From positions 961,344 to 1,025,343 of the forward strand of contig NZ_BDUC01000002.1 in NCBI RefSeq assembly GCF_002218085.1: a stretch of DNA of 64,000 nucleotides. Direction: 5' to 3'. Origin of the DNA: Tolypothrix sp. NIES-4075. GTDB taxonomy: Bacteria > Cyanobacteriota > Cyanobacteriia > Cyanobacteriales > Nostocaceae. A program made the translations under genes and the position numbers. How positions within the stretch are numbered: the first letter of the stretch is position 1; each line of letters starts with the position of its first letter. Below are positions 25,478 through 33,716 of this stretch, piece after piece. The notes below the pieces were generated by a model that searched no databases, had not been told where the DNA came from, and was given only the letters and a program-made list of their open reading frames with translations.

Positions 25478-25897
25478 CTACTTGTTGCTTTGTTGGTTGT
25501 GTTTTCTTTCTTGGTGGCGGAGTTCGTTTAAAATGGCGCTACCATTGTTGAAGGGACCTAAGGCGACGACAGCTGATGCGAGTTCGGTGACTTGGTGCAG
25601 TTCTTGCCAAGTTGCTCCAGCGCGACGAGCGGCGATCGCGTGGTGTTTTGCAGCTGGGACACCCATAACTAACAGCATCCCAAACAGCATTAATTGCGTT
25701 GTCTTGGTGTCGAAAGTTTTGTTGTAGAAGGCATGAGCGCGAAATTTCTCGGCGAGTCGCAATCCCTCCGGGTCGATTTCACTACTAAACTCGAATTTTG
25801 CTTTCGGTAATGGTGGCACTTCGCCAAATAATTCGGCGTAGCTATCACCAAAGGCTGCAAGGTCAGGGGGTAGATTCGTCGATTGCGTGTCAGACAT
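25478..25897 (-). CDS. carboxymuconolactone decarboxylase-like (AhpD-fold) protein
   Basis: 139 residues. The helix pair KTTQLMLFGMLLVMGVPAA and KHHAIAARRAGATWQELHQV, followed by LASAVVALGPFNNG, fits the CMD/AhpD fold. The CxxC redox pair of peroxidase-type AhpD is absent, as in gamma-carboxymuconolactone decarboxylases. Substrate is unknown. It lies downstream of and in the same orientation as the aldehyde oxidoreductase operon, 150 bases beyond its terminator-like hairpin, so functional association is possible but not shown. Confidence 0.75.
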   Translation of the reverse strand: MSDTQSTNLPPDLAAFGDSYAELFGEVPPLPKAKFEFSSEIDPEGLRLAEKFRAHAFYNKTFDTKTTQLMLFGMLLVMGVPAAKHHAIAARRAGATWQELHQVTELASAVVALGPFNNGSAILNELRHQERKHNQQSNK

Positions 25898-26020
25898 AAT
25901 AAAAGAATAAAAGCTTCAGTATAATCTAGCGGTCTATCAAATTAATTTTGAAAACTTGTCGGAAAAGCTTTCGGACTGTTGACTAAATTGAGCGATGAAT
26001 CGCTGACTACGAAGCAAGCA

Positions 26021-26041
26021 TTCCCAGTCAAAGACTGGGAA
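26021..26041 (-). terminator. hairpin downstream of oxidoreductase operon
   Basis: ttcccagtc/gactgggaa, a perfect 9-bp stem around aaa, 6 bases beyond the stop codon of the molybdopterin subunit. It lacks a clear T-tract; the same sequence is a common dispersed palindrome in cyanobacteria. Confidence 0.5.
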
Positions 26042-26047
26042 CGAGAA

Positions 26048-28264
26048 TTACAGTAACTTATCTGGTGTAATTGGTAAATCGCGGATGCGGTTGCCTGTCG
26101 CATGATAAACTGCATTTGCCACAGCTGCCGCTACTCCAGTAATGCCGATTTCCCCTACACCTTTAGCACCCATCGCGTTAACGTGCGGGTCTTTTTCTTC
26201 GACAAAATAAACTTCAATTGCCGGCACATCGGCGTTTACAGGGACGTGGTACTCTCCCAAATTGGGGTTGACAATGCGCCCGAAGTTATGATCGGTGACA
26301 GTTTCTTCAAATAGCGCCATACCTAACCCCATAGTAATGCCGCCTATCATTTGCGATCGCGCTGTTTTCAAATTCAGCACCCGTCCCGTACCAAAAGCCC
26401 CGACAAACCGCTTTACACGCACTTCACCCAAGTCTTGATCGACATGCACCTCGGCGAATTGTGCGCCAAAGGAGTGCATTGAGTACTCCTTATTTTCTTC
26501 GTCAAACTGAACATCAAAGTTAGCTTCCACCTGCTTGAGATTTTGCCGCTTCAGTATATCTGCGTAACTTTCGCTTTTGCCTTTATCGCTTTTAACAAAC
26601 ATCCGCCCATCTTCAAAAGCGATTTCTGTATCCGGGATGTCGTAAAGAGGCGATCGCTTATCTGCACGTGCAATATCCAGTAGTTTTGCACGTGCAGCTT
26701 TTGTCGCGCCGACAACTGCACTACCCACTGAAGCAACTGTCGCCGAACCGCCAGAAACAGGCGCATTCGGCATATTAGTATCACCGAGTTCAAATCGCAC
26801 TTGTTCCACAGGCACACCCAACACATCGGCGATGACTTGTGCCATTACTGTTGCCGTACCCGTACCCATTTCATGCGTACCGCTTTGGACGACGACGCTA
26901 CCATCAAGCATAATTTTGGTTACAGCGCTGGCAGGAAAGCGATATACGGGATAGGTAGCTGTAGCCATGCCCATGCCAATTAAATAACGTCCATCGCGCA
27001 TCGAACGCGGTGTGGGGTTGCGTCGCGACCAACCGAACTTCTCTGCGCCAAGCTGGTAACATTCCTTCAGCGACTTGCTCGACCAAGGCAGCTTTTTATC
27101 TGGGTCTGTCTCCGCATAATTACGCAACCGCAATTCAATCGGGTCTAAATTTAACTTGTATGCGAGTTCGTCCATTGCTGATTCTAGGGCAAAAGTTCCC
27201 GGAGTTTCCCCAGGCGCACGCATAAATGTGGGCTGCCCTTTGTTAACCTTGACTACCCGCTGTGAGGTTTGCAAGTTCTCGGTAGCGTACAGGATGTGCG
27301 TTGCCACGGTGAATGGTTCGACGAATTCACCCACCGCTTCAGAACAAGTGTGAGAAATGCCTTTATGAGCGATCGCCGTCAACCGCCCATCACGTTTTGC
27401 CCCAAGTATAATTTGCTGCTCTGTTTCCGCTCGATGTCCAACATTGGTAAACATCTGCTGGCGTGTCAAAACTAACTTTACCGGACGTTTGACTTGACGC
27501 GCAGCAATGGCAGCTAGGGGAACATGCGACCACATACTACCTTTACAGCCAAACGCCCCGCCGATAAAATGGCAGACGACACGCACATTTTCTTCCGGAA
27601 TGCCAAAGCCTTGCGCTAGAGCTTTCCGCTCACCGAATGTAAACTGTGTGGCATCGTATACGGTGAGTTTGTTACCCTCCCAGACAGCGGTTGTGGCGTG
27701 GGTTTCCATCGGGTTGTGATTTTCGGTGGGTGTGGTGTAAGTTTCTTCTAACCGCACTTCAGCTTCAGCCAAACCTTGCTCTAAATTGCCGCGTGCGATG
27801 TCTGCCGGTCTGAACCCAACCTCACCCATTGGCATAACTGCCTTTTCCCGCTCCATCTCAGTTACAAATGGTTGCTCTTCGTAAGCGACACGTACCAAAG
27901 ATGCAGCGTGGGTGGCGCGTTCCAAGGTATCGGCAACTACAACACCGATATATTGACCATTGTGATATATATTGCCATCTAATAAGGGAACGCGGGCTTC
28001 GGCTGCGGCTCCCCCCTTCATCATAACTGCCACTTCTTTCAATTTGGGCGCGTTGAGGTGCGTGATAATCGCAATGACTCCTGGTGATTTTTCTGCCGCG
28101 CTTGTATCAATGCTCTTAATAGTTCCACGGGTAATAGAACTACCAATAAGTACTGCGTGGACGAGATTTTCCATCGGGAATTCAGCCGCGTAATGTGCCG
28201 CACCTGTGACTTTCAGGTGTCCATCAACACGGTTCATCGGTTTGCCAACTGCTTCAATATTCAT
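26048..28264 (-). CDS. aldehyde/xanthine oxidoreductase molybdopterin-binding subunit (PaoC-like)
   Basis: 738 residues, the length of PaoC/YagR. Visible motifs: MNRVDGHLKVTGAAHYAAEF at the N terminus, the QFTFGERKALAQGFGIP region, VRVVCHFIGGAFGCKG (cofactor contact), TFMRAPGETPGTFALES, GTHEMGTGTATVMAQVIAD and the closing AKGVGEIGITGVAAAVANAV, which contains the catalytic Glu of the family. It is the large subunit of a heterotrimer oxidising aldehydes at a Mo centre carrying molybdopterin cytosine dinucleotide; the true substrate is unknown. Its ATG overlaps the stop of the FAD subunit by 4 bases, showing translational coupling. Confidence 0.9.
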   Translation of the reverse strand: MNIEAVGKPMNRVDGHLKVTGAAHYAAEFPMENLVHAVLIGSSITRGTIKSIDTSAAEKSPGVIAIITHLNAPKLKEVAVMMKGGAAAEARVPLLDGNIYHNGQYIGVVVADTLERATHAASLVRVAYEEQPFVTEMEREKAVMPMGEVGFRPADIARGNLEQGLAEAEVRLEETYTTPTENHNPMETHATTAVWEGNKLTVYDATQFTFGERKALAQGFGIPEENVRVVCHFIGGAFGCKGSMWSHVPLAAIAARQVKRPVKLVLTRQQMFTNVGHRAETEQQIILGAKRDGRLTAIAHKGISHTCSEAVGEFVEPFTVATHILYATENLQTSQRVVKVNKGQPTFMRAPGETPGTFALESAMDELAYKLNLDPIELRLRNYAETDPDKKLPWSSKSLKECYQLGAEKFGWSRRNPTPRSMRDGRYLIGMGMATATYPVYRFPASAVTKIMLDGSVVVQSGTHEMGTGTATVMAQVIADVLGVPVEQVRFELGDTNMPNAPVSGGSATVASVGSAVVGATKAARAKLLDIARADKRSPLYDIPDTEIAFEDGRMFVKSDKGKSESYADILKRQNLKQVEANFDVQFDEENKEYSMHSFGAQFAEVHVDQDLGEVRVKRFVGAFGTGRVLNLKTARSQMIGGITMGLGMALFEETVTDHNFGRIVNPNLGEYHVPVNADVPAIEVYFVEEKDPHVNAMGAKGVGEIGITGVAAAVANAVYHATGNRIRDLPITPDKLL

Positions 28265-29244
28265 GCCATTTCTCCTACAGTAGTAAGTGCGCGGACGATC
28301 GCCCGTTTTGCCATTTCCACTTTGAATTTGTTGTACTTTTGCGGCTTGGCTTCTTGCACAATTGCTGTTGCTGCGGCTGTAAATGTCTCTTCGTTCGGTT
28401 TCGCACCAACGAGAATTTTCTCAGCTTCAAGCGATCGCCAAGGTTTGTGGGCGACACCACCCATTGCAATTCGCGCCGCTTTGATGGTATCGTTGTCAAT
28501 ATCCAAAGCTGCGGCAACCGAAACCAAGGCAAAAGCATAAGAAGCGCGATCGCGTACTTTGAGATAATGCGATCGCCTTGCAAACGGTGAATCTGGCAAA
28601 TCAACAGACACAATTAACTCACCTTGTTGCAGCACCGTATCAATTTCTGGCGTGTCACCCGGTAAACGATGAAACTCGGCGATGGGAATTGTACGTATCC
28701 CGTTCGCACCCTGAACGCGAATGGTAGCATCAAGCGCGGCTAGTGCCACACACATATCAGAAGGATGAGTAGCAATACATTTGTCACTCGCACCCAAAAT
28801 GGCGTGAATTCGGTTATACCCTTCAATTGCGGCACAACCTGAACCGGGTTCACGTTTATTGCAAGGCATCGAGGTATCGTAGAAATAATAGCAGCGCGTT
28901 CTTTGCAGCAAATTTCCACCCACACTTGCCATGTTTCGCAGTTGTGGTGAGGCGCCGGCAAGAAAGGCTTCAGAAAGTAACGGATATCGTTCTTTAATCA
29001 GTTGATTATTTGCCACATCGCTGTTTTTTGCCATAGCACCAATTCGCACCCCACCTGATATCACCTCAACTTGCGCTAATGGTAATCGGGTAATATCAAC
29101 AAGCTGTGAAGGTTGCGTGACACCTTCTTTCATCAAATCAAGCAAGTTAGTCCCACCCGCGATGAATTTTGCTTCTGTGTTACTTGCAACCGTTTGAATG
29201 GCTGCCCGTTCTTCTGTAGCGCGGGTGTAAGCAAATGGTTTCAT
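28261..29244 (-). CDS. FAD-binding subunit of aldehyde oxidoreductase (PaoB-like)
   Basis: 327 residues from an ATG with AAGGAAT upstream; a longer frame to 29415 translates G-rich repeats and overlaps the next gene, so it is rejected. FAD motifs AKFIAGGTNLLDLMKEG and ASVGGNLLQRTRC are visible. Between them and the C-terminal CO_deh_flav domain, cysteines in RTRCYYF, MPCNKREPGSGC and SDKCIATHPSDMC match the extra 4Fe-4S cluster known in E. coli PaoB. Middle gene of the operon. Confidence 0.9.
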   Translation of the reverse strand: MKPFAYTRATEERAAIQTVASNTEAKFIAGGTNLLDLMKEGVTQPSQLVDITRLPLAQVEVISGGVRIGAMAKNSDVANNQLIKERYPLLSEAFLAGASPQLRNMASVGGNLLQRTRCYYFYDTSMPCNKREPGSGCAAIEGYNRIHAILGASDKCIATHPSDMCVALAALDATIRVQGANGIRTIPIAEFHRLPGDTPEIDTVLQQGELIVSVDLPDSPFARRSHYLKVRDRASYAFALVSVAAALDIDNDTIKAARIAMGGVAHKPWRSLEAEKILVGAKPNEETFTAAATAIVQEAKPQKYNKFKVEMAKRAIVRALTTVGEMA

Positions 29245-29330
29245 ATTTAATTCCTTTGATAACAGCTTGAAAAGGGGAATGGGGAATGGGAAGAAAGAAT
29301 TATTCTCAGTGTCCCCCTGTCCCCTGCCCC

Positions 29331-29846
29331 CTATCCCTGAGAAGCGCGAACTTCTTGCACCGCAGCGACGATACCAGGATAAGCACCGCAACGGCAAATA
29401 TTGCCACTCATACACTCTCTAATGCCTTCATCCGATGTTGGACATCCTTCTTCTAGAAGAGCCACAGCAGACATGATTTGACCGGGTGTACAATAGCCGC
29501 ACTGAAAGCCGTCGTGCTTGATAAATGCTGCTTGTACCGGATGAAGTTCATCACCGTGAGCTAGTCCTTCAATCGTGGTAATTTCAACGTCATCGTACAT
29601 TACAGCGAGCGACAAACAAGAATTAATTCTGCGTCCGTCAGCCAGCACAGTGCAAGCACCGCATTGCCCGTGGTCGCAACCTTTTTTACTACCAGTCAGA
29701 CCAATGTATTCTCGTAGGGCATCCAGTAGAGTGACACGCGGTTCAATTTGCAAAGTGTGTGCTTTACCGTTGACTCGCAGCGTCACGTTGATAGTATCTG
29801 ATGTTTGCGGTGTTAGGTTGGGAGCTTTGATTGGAGCTTGTGTCAT
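29331..29846 (-). CDS. 2Fe-2S subunit of aldehyde oxidoreductase (PaoA-like)
   Basis: 171 residues. The plant-type ferredoxin cluster is formed by GSKKGCDHGQCGACTVL and INSCLSLA. The second cluster, in the helical domain, is formed by GFQCGYCTPGQIMSA and GNICRCGAYPG. It passes electrons from the Mo centre toward FAD. No long twin-arginine signal is visible, unlike periplasmic E. coli PaoA, so the enzyme is probably cytoplasmic. GGAAGGAGG before the ATG is a near-perfect ribosome-binding site. The 86-base gap to the FAD subunit gene carries aggggaatggggaatggg repeats. Confidence 0.9.
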   Translation of the reverse strand: MTQAPIKAPNLTPQTSDTINVTLRVNGKAHTLQIEPRVTLLDALREYIGLTGSKKGCDHGQCGACTVLADGRRINSCLSLAVMYDDVEITTIEGLAHGDELHPVQAAFIKHDGFQCGYCTPGQIMSAVALLEEGCPTSDEGIRECMSGNICRCGAYPGIVAAVQEVRASQG

Positions 29847-30183
29847 AGTAATCCTCCTTCCAAATTAGCGATCGCAGCTGCTATTGTACTGACAATTATC
29901 AATTGACCAAACCTGCGGTGTCTGAGCCGAAGCTTCATCTATACTGCTCTATAATTCAATTTTGATTGAGTAAAAATACTGGCTTCTTCCCGAAAAATTC
30001 GATTTCTTACAGTCTAATTCCTCAAAATGCTCTTCTCATCACAATACAAGTTTATCTGCCTATAGTCTCTCTGTCGCAAGATTTACACCATAAGTCATAT
30101 GTAAGTATTATAACTTTTTGTACGTCAGTATTTACGCAATAATAACGTATCAAAGCTAATAATAATTGCAATAGCAAGTGCTA
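29847..30183. other. intergenic region, no gene
   Basis: AT-rich stretch upstream of the 2Fe-2S gene and downstream of the second TPS gene. It must hold the oxidoreductase promoter. I see no reading frame, strong hairpin or repeat of note in it. Confidence 0.5.
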
Positions 30184-32586
30184 CTAAAACGCAGGGCAAG
30201 TAGTTGGAGTTAGCGTTTGAGGCATAGTGTTAGCAGCAGCGATCAACGTCACCTCCCCTTTGTCGTTAATTACCCAACCAGTAGCAGGCACAATTTGATT
30301 TGGCAACTTCGAGCCACTTACTTTAGTTATTCTTTCCCCCTCTCCCCCTCTCCCCCTCTCTGGCTTCAGCGTCACCCAATTGACAGTTGCAGTCTGATTA
30401 CTACGCAATGCTTCACTTGGTAAAGGTGGTAAACCTCCACGTCCGGTAATTATAAAAACATCGCCTCGACTTGCTGGGCAAGCTTGGGCAATTAAATGAC
30501 TTTGGTCAACAAGATCGCTGGATAATTCTACTAATCCAGAGGTGGGGTCTAAATTGGGTGTATTGATTTGCACATTCCCATTTAAGGAACGATTTGCCCC
30601 ACTAGCCGTGATGTCACTTTGTTGAGTAGGTGCATTCCGGAACTGAGTACCAAAAATACCAGAGGCATTGATAGTTACATTTCCGCCCCGAAAATCAGCA
30701 GAATTGGCACTGATATCGCTATCTTTTCCAGGCACGGCGATGATAAAACCATTTTTAGCATCAATGTTGATGTTGCCGCCTGTGATATTATCGCCTGTGG
30801 CGTTGGTGGTGATAGCACTGCCTCGGCGCAATATTAAATTAGGAGAGTGGAGGTTGATATTCCCCTCTCCTCCTGTGGTTGCAGCCGTAAGTTTTCCTTG
30901 GTTGTCTAGCAATAAGACACCAGAGGTAATCTCTAAGTTGCCTGCCCTCCCTGAGCCAGTACTAGCCACACTAACTTCTGCCCCATCTCGGACAGTCAAT
31001 TTGTTAGTATTAATTCTCAAATCGCCAGCACTACCAGAACCACCGCTTGCAGCTAGCAAGCTACTAGGAATAATCTTACCATTACCATCGATACCGGTGC
31101 CAGTGACTGTCACAGAATTGGAGGCATTTATATCTAACCTTCCTGCCTGACCTCTACTACCGTTAATAGCAGCAGTTGAGATGCTTGCACCGTCTTGAAC
31201 AAGCAAACGTTGTGTGTTGATTATTAAGTCCCCTGCGTTGCCAGTGGGTATTGTCGGTGTCGTCCGGTTTCTGGTCTCAGCAAACAGACCACTGGGCGAA
31301 TCAGCATCTACTACGGCTCGACCGCTGGCTTCTACAGATTCAGAGGCATCTATTCTCAAAGTCCCTGCATTACCTGCACCACGGGTACTAGTTAATATTC
31401 GCCCTCCATCACGGAGAATCAATTTATCGGTGGAAATGTTCACTGTTCCAGCATCCCCAGCATCATTTTTACTACCGATACTCTGAGTCCCTAAGCTTGT
31501 AAAAAATCCATCACCCAGTAAATGCACAGATTCAGAAGCATTTACTGTTATATTCCCTCCTGCTCCAGAACCATCGCTAGACGCATCTATAGTTCCACTA
31601 CGACGAAGAATCAACCGTTTAGTTTCAATTTTTATGTCACTCGCAGCTCCACTTCCCAAAGTCCCAGTAGCTAACTGACTGTTACTTACTTCTACAGATC
31701 CAGATGCTTTGATTACCAGAGGTTGACCTTGTTTCTGTCCCAAAGTAGTCCCCCCTACTTGTGATTCGTCAGCGATCGCAATATCTCTGCCACGCAACTG
31801 AATAGCCCCATTGCCTTCACCACTTGTATCAATCACAGCTTTTTGGGATAGTTGAATATCTTGGAAGTTCTGTACCCCTTCATATCCAAATGCCCAGCCT
31901 TCGGAAATTGGATTCAGGCTGACGAGACTGTTAGGAGCAACACTCCCTAACTCAATTCGTCCTGATGATGCTCTTAGTCTACCACCTCTGATTAATACAT
32001 CACCACCCAATAGAGCCAAGGTTTTACCAGACATAACTCGTAGCCTAGATCCCTCAATTTGAATAGACTTAGCAATTTGCCCAAATTGCAAACCTATAGG
32101 AACACTTACAGTTAGTAGTGGTGGTGTTTCAACATTAGTAGCACTAAATTGTGTGCCATCAGCAAATATGAGATTACTGGCTGTATTTGCGACAAACGAA
32201 CCGCCGAGATTCAATCTGGCATTCGGTCCGAAAACAATTCCTTGAGGATTAAGCAAAAATAGATTAGCAAAACCGTTGGTTCTGAGTAAGCCATCTATAT
32301 TGGAGATTGAGCCACCCGTCACCCGGCTAATAATATTTTGAACATCCAAGTCATTACTAAAGGAAGCCGATCCACCTGTGGGTACAGACAATTCTTTAAA
32401 ACTATGAAAAAGATTGTTTCCAACTCGATTTCCATTAGTAATAGTAAAGTCCAGATTATTGGTGGTTAAAACCTTAGTAGATAAAGTTCCATCTGAGGTA
32501 ATTTGTGCCTGAATCAGATCGATTTTTGTTAGAAAGCATAAAAACCCTAAACCAGTAATCCAGAAATAGTTAGTCGGCTTTTTCAT
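30184..32586 (-). CDS. second TPS-type filamentous haemagglutinin-like secreted protein
   Basis: 800 residues, paralogous to the protein at 22295-24871. The signal peptide ends LIQAQ. TPS domain motifs are NLFHSFKELSVPTGG, IISRVTGGSISNIDG, NLFLLNPQGIVFGP and LNLGGSFVANTASN. The beta-helix repeats include AGNLEITSGVLLLDNQG and GGNINIDAKNGF. The C-terminal signature is DQSHLIAQACP, FIITGRGGLPPLPSEALRSN and ATGWVINDKGEVTL. A Gly/Glu/Arg insertion from cccctctccccctct repeats (about 30325-30362) occupies nearly the same position as the insertion in its paralogue. AAGGAT precedes the ATG. It is monocistronic and lacks a CHAT partner. Confidence 0.85.
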   Translation of the reverse strand: MKKPTNYFWITGLGFLCFLTKIDLIQAQITSDGTLSTKVLTTNNLDFTITNGNRVGNNLFHSFKELSVPTGGSASFSNDLDVQNIISRVTGGSISNIDGLLRTNGFANLFLLNPQGIVFGPNARLNLGGSFVANTASNLIFADGTQFSATNVETPPLLTVSVPIGLQFGQIAKSIQIEGSRLRVMSGKTLALLGGDVLIRGGRLRASSGRIELGSVAPNSLVSLNPISEGWAFGYEGVQNFQDIQLSQKAVIDTSGEGNGAIQLRGRDIAIADESQVGGTTLGQKQGQPLVIKASGSVEVSNSQLATGTLGSGAASDIKIETKRLILRRSGTIDASSDGSGAGGNITVNASESVHLLGDGFFTSLGTQSIGSKNDAGDAGTVNISTDKLILRDGGRILTSTRGAGNAGTLRIDASESVEASGRAVVDADSPSGLFAETRNRTTPTIPTGNAGDLIINTQRLLVQDGASISTAAINGSRGQAGRLDINASNSVTVTGTGIDGNGKIIPSSLLAASGGSGSAGDLRINTNKLTVRDGAEVSVASTGSGRAGNLEITSGVLLLDNQGKLTAATTGGEGNINLHSPNLILRRGSAITTNATGDNITGGNINIDAKNGFIIAVPGKDSDISANSADFRGGNVTINASGIFGTQFRNAPTQQSDITASGANRSLNGNVQINTPNLDPTSGLVELSSDLVDQSHLIAQACPASRGDVFIITGRGGLPPLPSEALRSNQTATVNWVTLKPERGRGGEGERITKVSGSKLPNQIVPATGWVINDKGEVTLIAAANTMPQTLTPTTCPAF

Positions 32587-32634
32587 AAATCCTTAAGAAG
32601 AATTAAATTCAGTACAAATTACCTGTTTATAGTT

Positions 32635-32681
32635 AACTAGGCAAAAGCAGATAAACACTGTTTATCTGCTTTTGCCTAGTT
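32635..32681 (-). terminator. perfect 22-bp inverted repeat with 3-base loop
   Basis: aactaggcaaaagcagataa at 32635 begins the left arm and its exact complement ends at 32681; the loop is act (32657-32659). It lies just after the stop codon of the small secreted protein gene and 49 bases upstream of the TPS gene start, so it probably terminates the former. No T-run follows on the minus strand. Confidence 0.65.
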
Positions 32682-32696
32682 TATCATTAAGTTATG

Positions 32697-33002
32697 TTAC
32701 TCACAGATTGCAAAACAATACATATCATCCCCTACATATCTCCAATATCCATTGCCACCACTTGGACACGGAACGCACTGTCCCCTGGATTTCGGTTTAT
32801 GGTCAATAACCGGAACTTTAACCTTTTCTTGTGGTGGTGAATCTGCTTTGTTTGTATCTCCCGCAATTTTAGCGACTTCTATCTCAATCGGTTCGGATGT
32901 GGTAAGAGTATTAAATTTTGTCTCCTCAGCCCTAGCAATGGGGCTAAACATCAACAAAAATGATAATGCGAAAGCGATGACAAAATAAATTTTGCGTTTC
33001 AT
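32697..33002 (-). CDS. small secreted cysteine-containing protein, unknown
   Basis: 101 residues. A clear signal peptide (IYFVIAFALSFLLMFSPIARA) is followed by an acidic/Pro linker and a C-terminal segment with four cysteines (GQCVPCPSGGNG, then YCFAICE). AGGAAAT precedes the ATG. I do not recognise a family. The gene's signal peptide, ribosome-binding site and terminator make it look real. Confidence 0.65.
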   Translation of the reverse strand: MKRKIYFVIAFALSFLLMFSPIARAEETKFNTLTTSEPIEIEVAKIAGDTNKADSPPQEKVKVPVIDHKPKSRGQCVPCPSGGNGYWRYVGDDMYCFAICE

Positions 33003-33716
33003 GATTTATTTCCTTAGTAGACTCAAGTTTTTCCTGATATTCGTAGCTGCTTAAGACTTATGCATTCACATAAATTTGATTGTGTGCATAATGCCTTACT
33101 TGATTTGCTCAACAGAAGTTAAGCATGAATCAGCTTTCCTTCTGTATTCTTAATAGATATAAGGAAATCAATTTATGCAGTTTTGGGATTATGTGGAAAA
33201 AATTGCCAGTATTCTGGTCAGTTCAACTAAGAAGACTGAGTTCAGTGCCGTTGATATACTTAACTGTCTCAAAGTAAAGTGCGTAAGCCTTACTGATGTT
33301 TCTCCTCTGATAATGCTAGTATTTGCCTGTTAAGTCACAAAGAATTAACGAGAGAGCATTCCATCTAATATGAAATTGAAATAAATAGCAGTACCAAGCG
33401 TTTACCAACTGAAATTTGAGAAAACGCTGTTTCATCGACAATAAAATCCAATTTTTAGCATTATCTTGACTATACCCCTATTTGAACCTAATTTGATTAT
33501 TAAATACTAATCGGTATCAACTAACATTTTCTATCTTTAGATAGATGCATAAAAACTGAATGTTCTGTCACAGGTTAAAAGAGCAGCGTTTGAAAAGATT
33601 AGCGGACTTTGGTTTCTACATTTTTTAGTTTCTAAGAAAAAATAAGGTTTCAAACCTTAATTAAATCGAAGTTCCAGCGTTTGGGATTATTTTTTTTCGA
33701 GAGTGATGAAACGCAC
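33003..33716. other. long AT-rich intergenic region
   Basis: Over 700 bases with one short possible gene (33175-33333). The rest is AT-rich and holds no recognisable gene remnant. A perfect hairpin taaggtttcaaacctta at about 33646-33662 lies downstream of the GTPase gene and may terminate it. Confidence 0.5.
33175..33333 (+). CDS. possible small protein, 52 residues
   Basis: The ATG is preceded by AAGGAAA at good spacing and opens a frame starting MQFWDYVEKIASILVSSTKK, with KTEFSAVDILNCLKVKC in the middle and a hydrophobic end (SPLIMLVFAC). Composition is protein-like rather than repetitive. No family is recognised; it could be a fragment of a decayed gene. Confidence 0.3.
   Translation: MQFWDYVEKIASILVSSTKKTEFSAVDILNCLKVKCVSLTDVSPLIMLVFAC

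Noticed and set aside
29245..29415. N-terminal extension of the FAD subunit
   Set aside because: It translates a G-rich repeat, overlaps the 2Fe-2S gene, and a good ribosome site precedes the ATG at 29244.
30668..31150. 160-residue plus-strand frame inside the second TPS gene
   Set aside because: Same kind of antisense shadow of periodic repeats.
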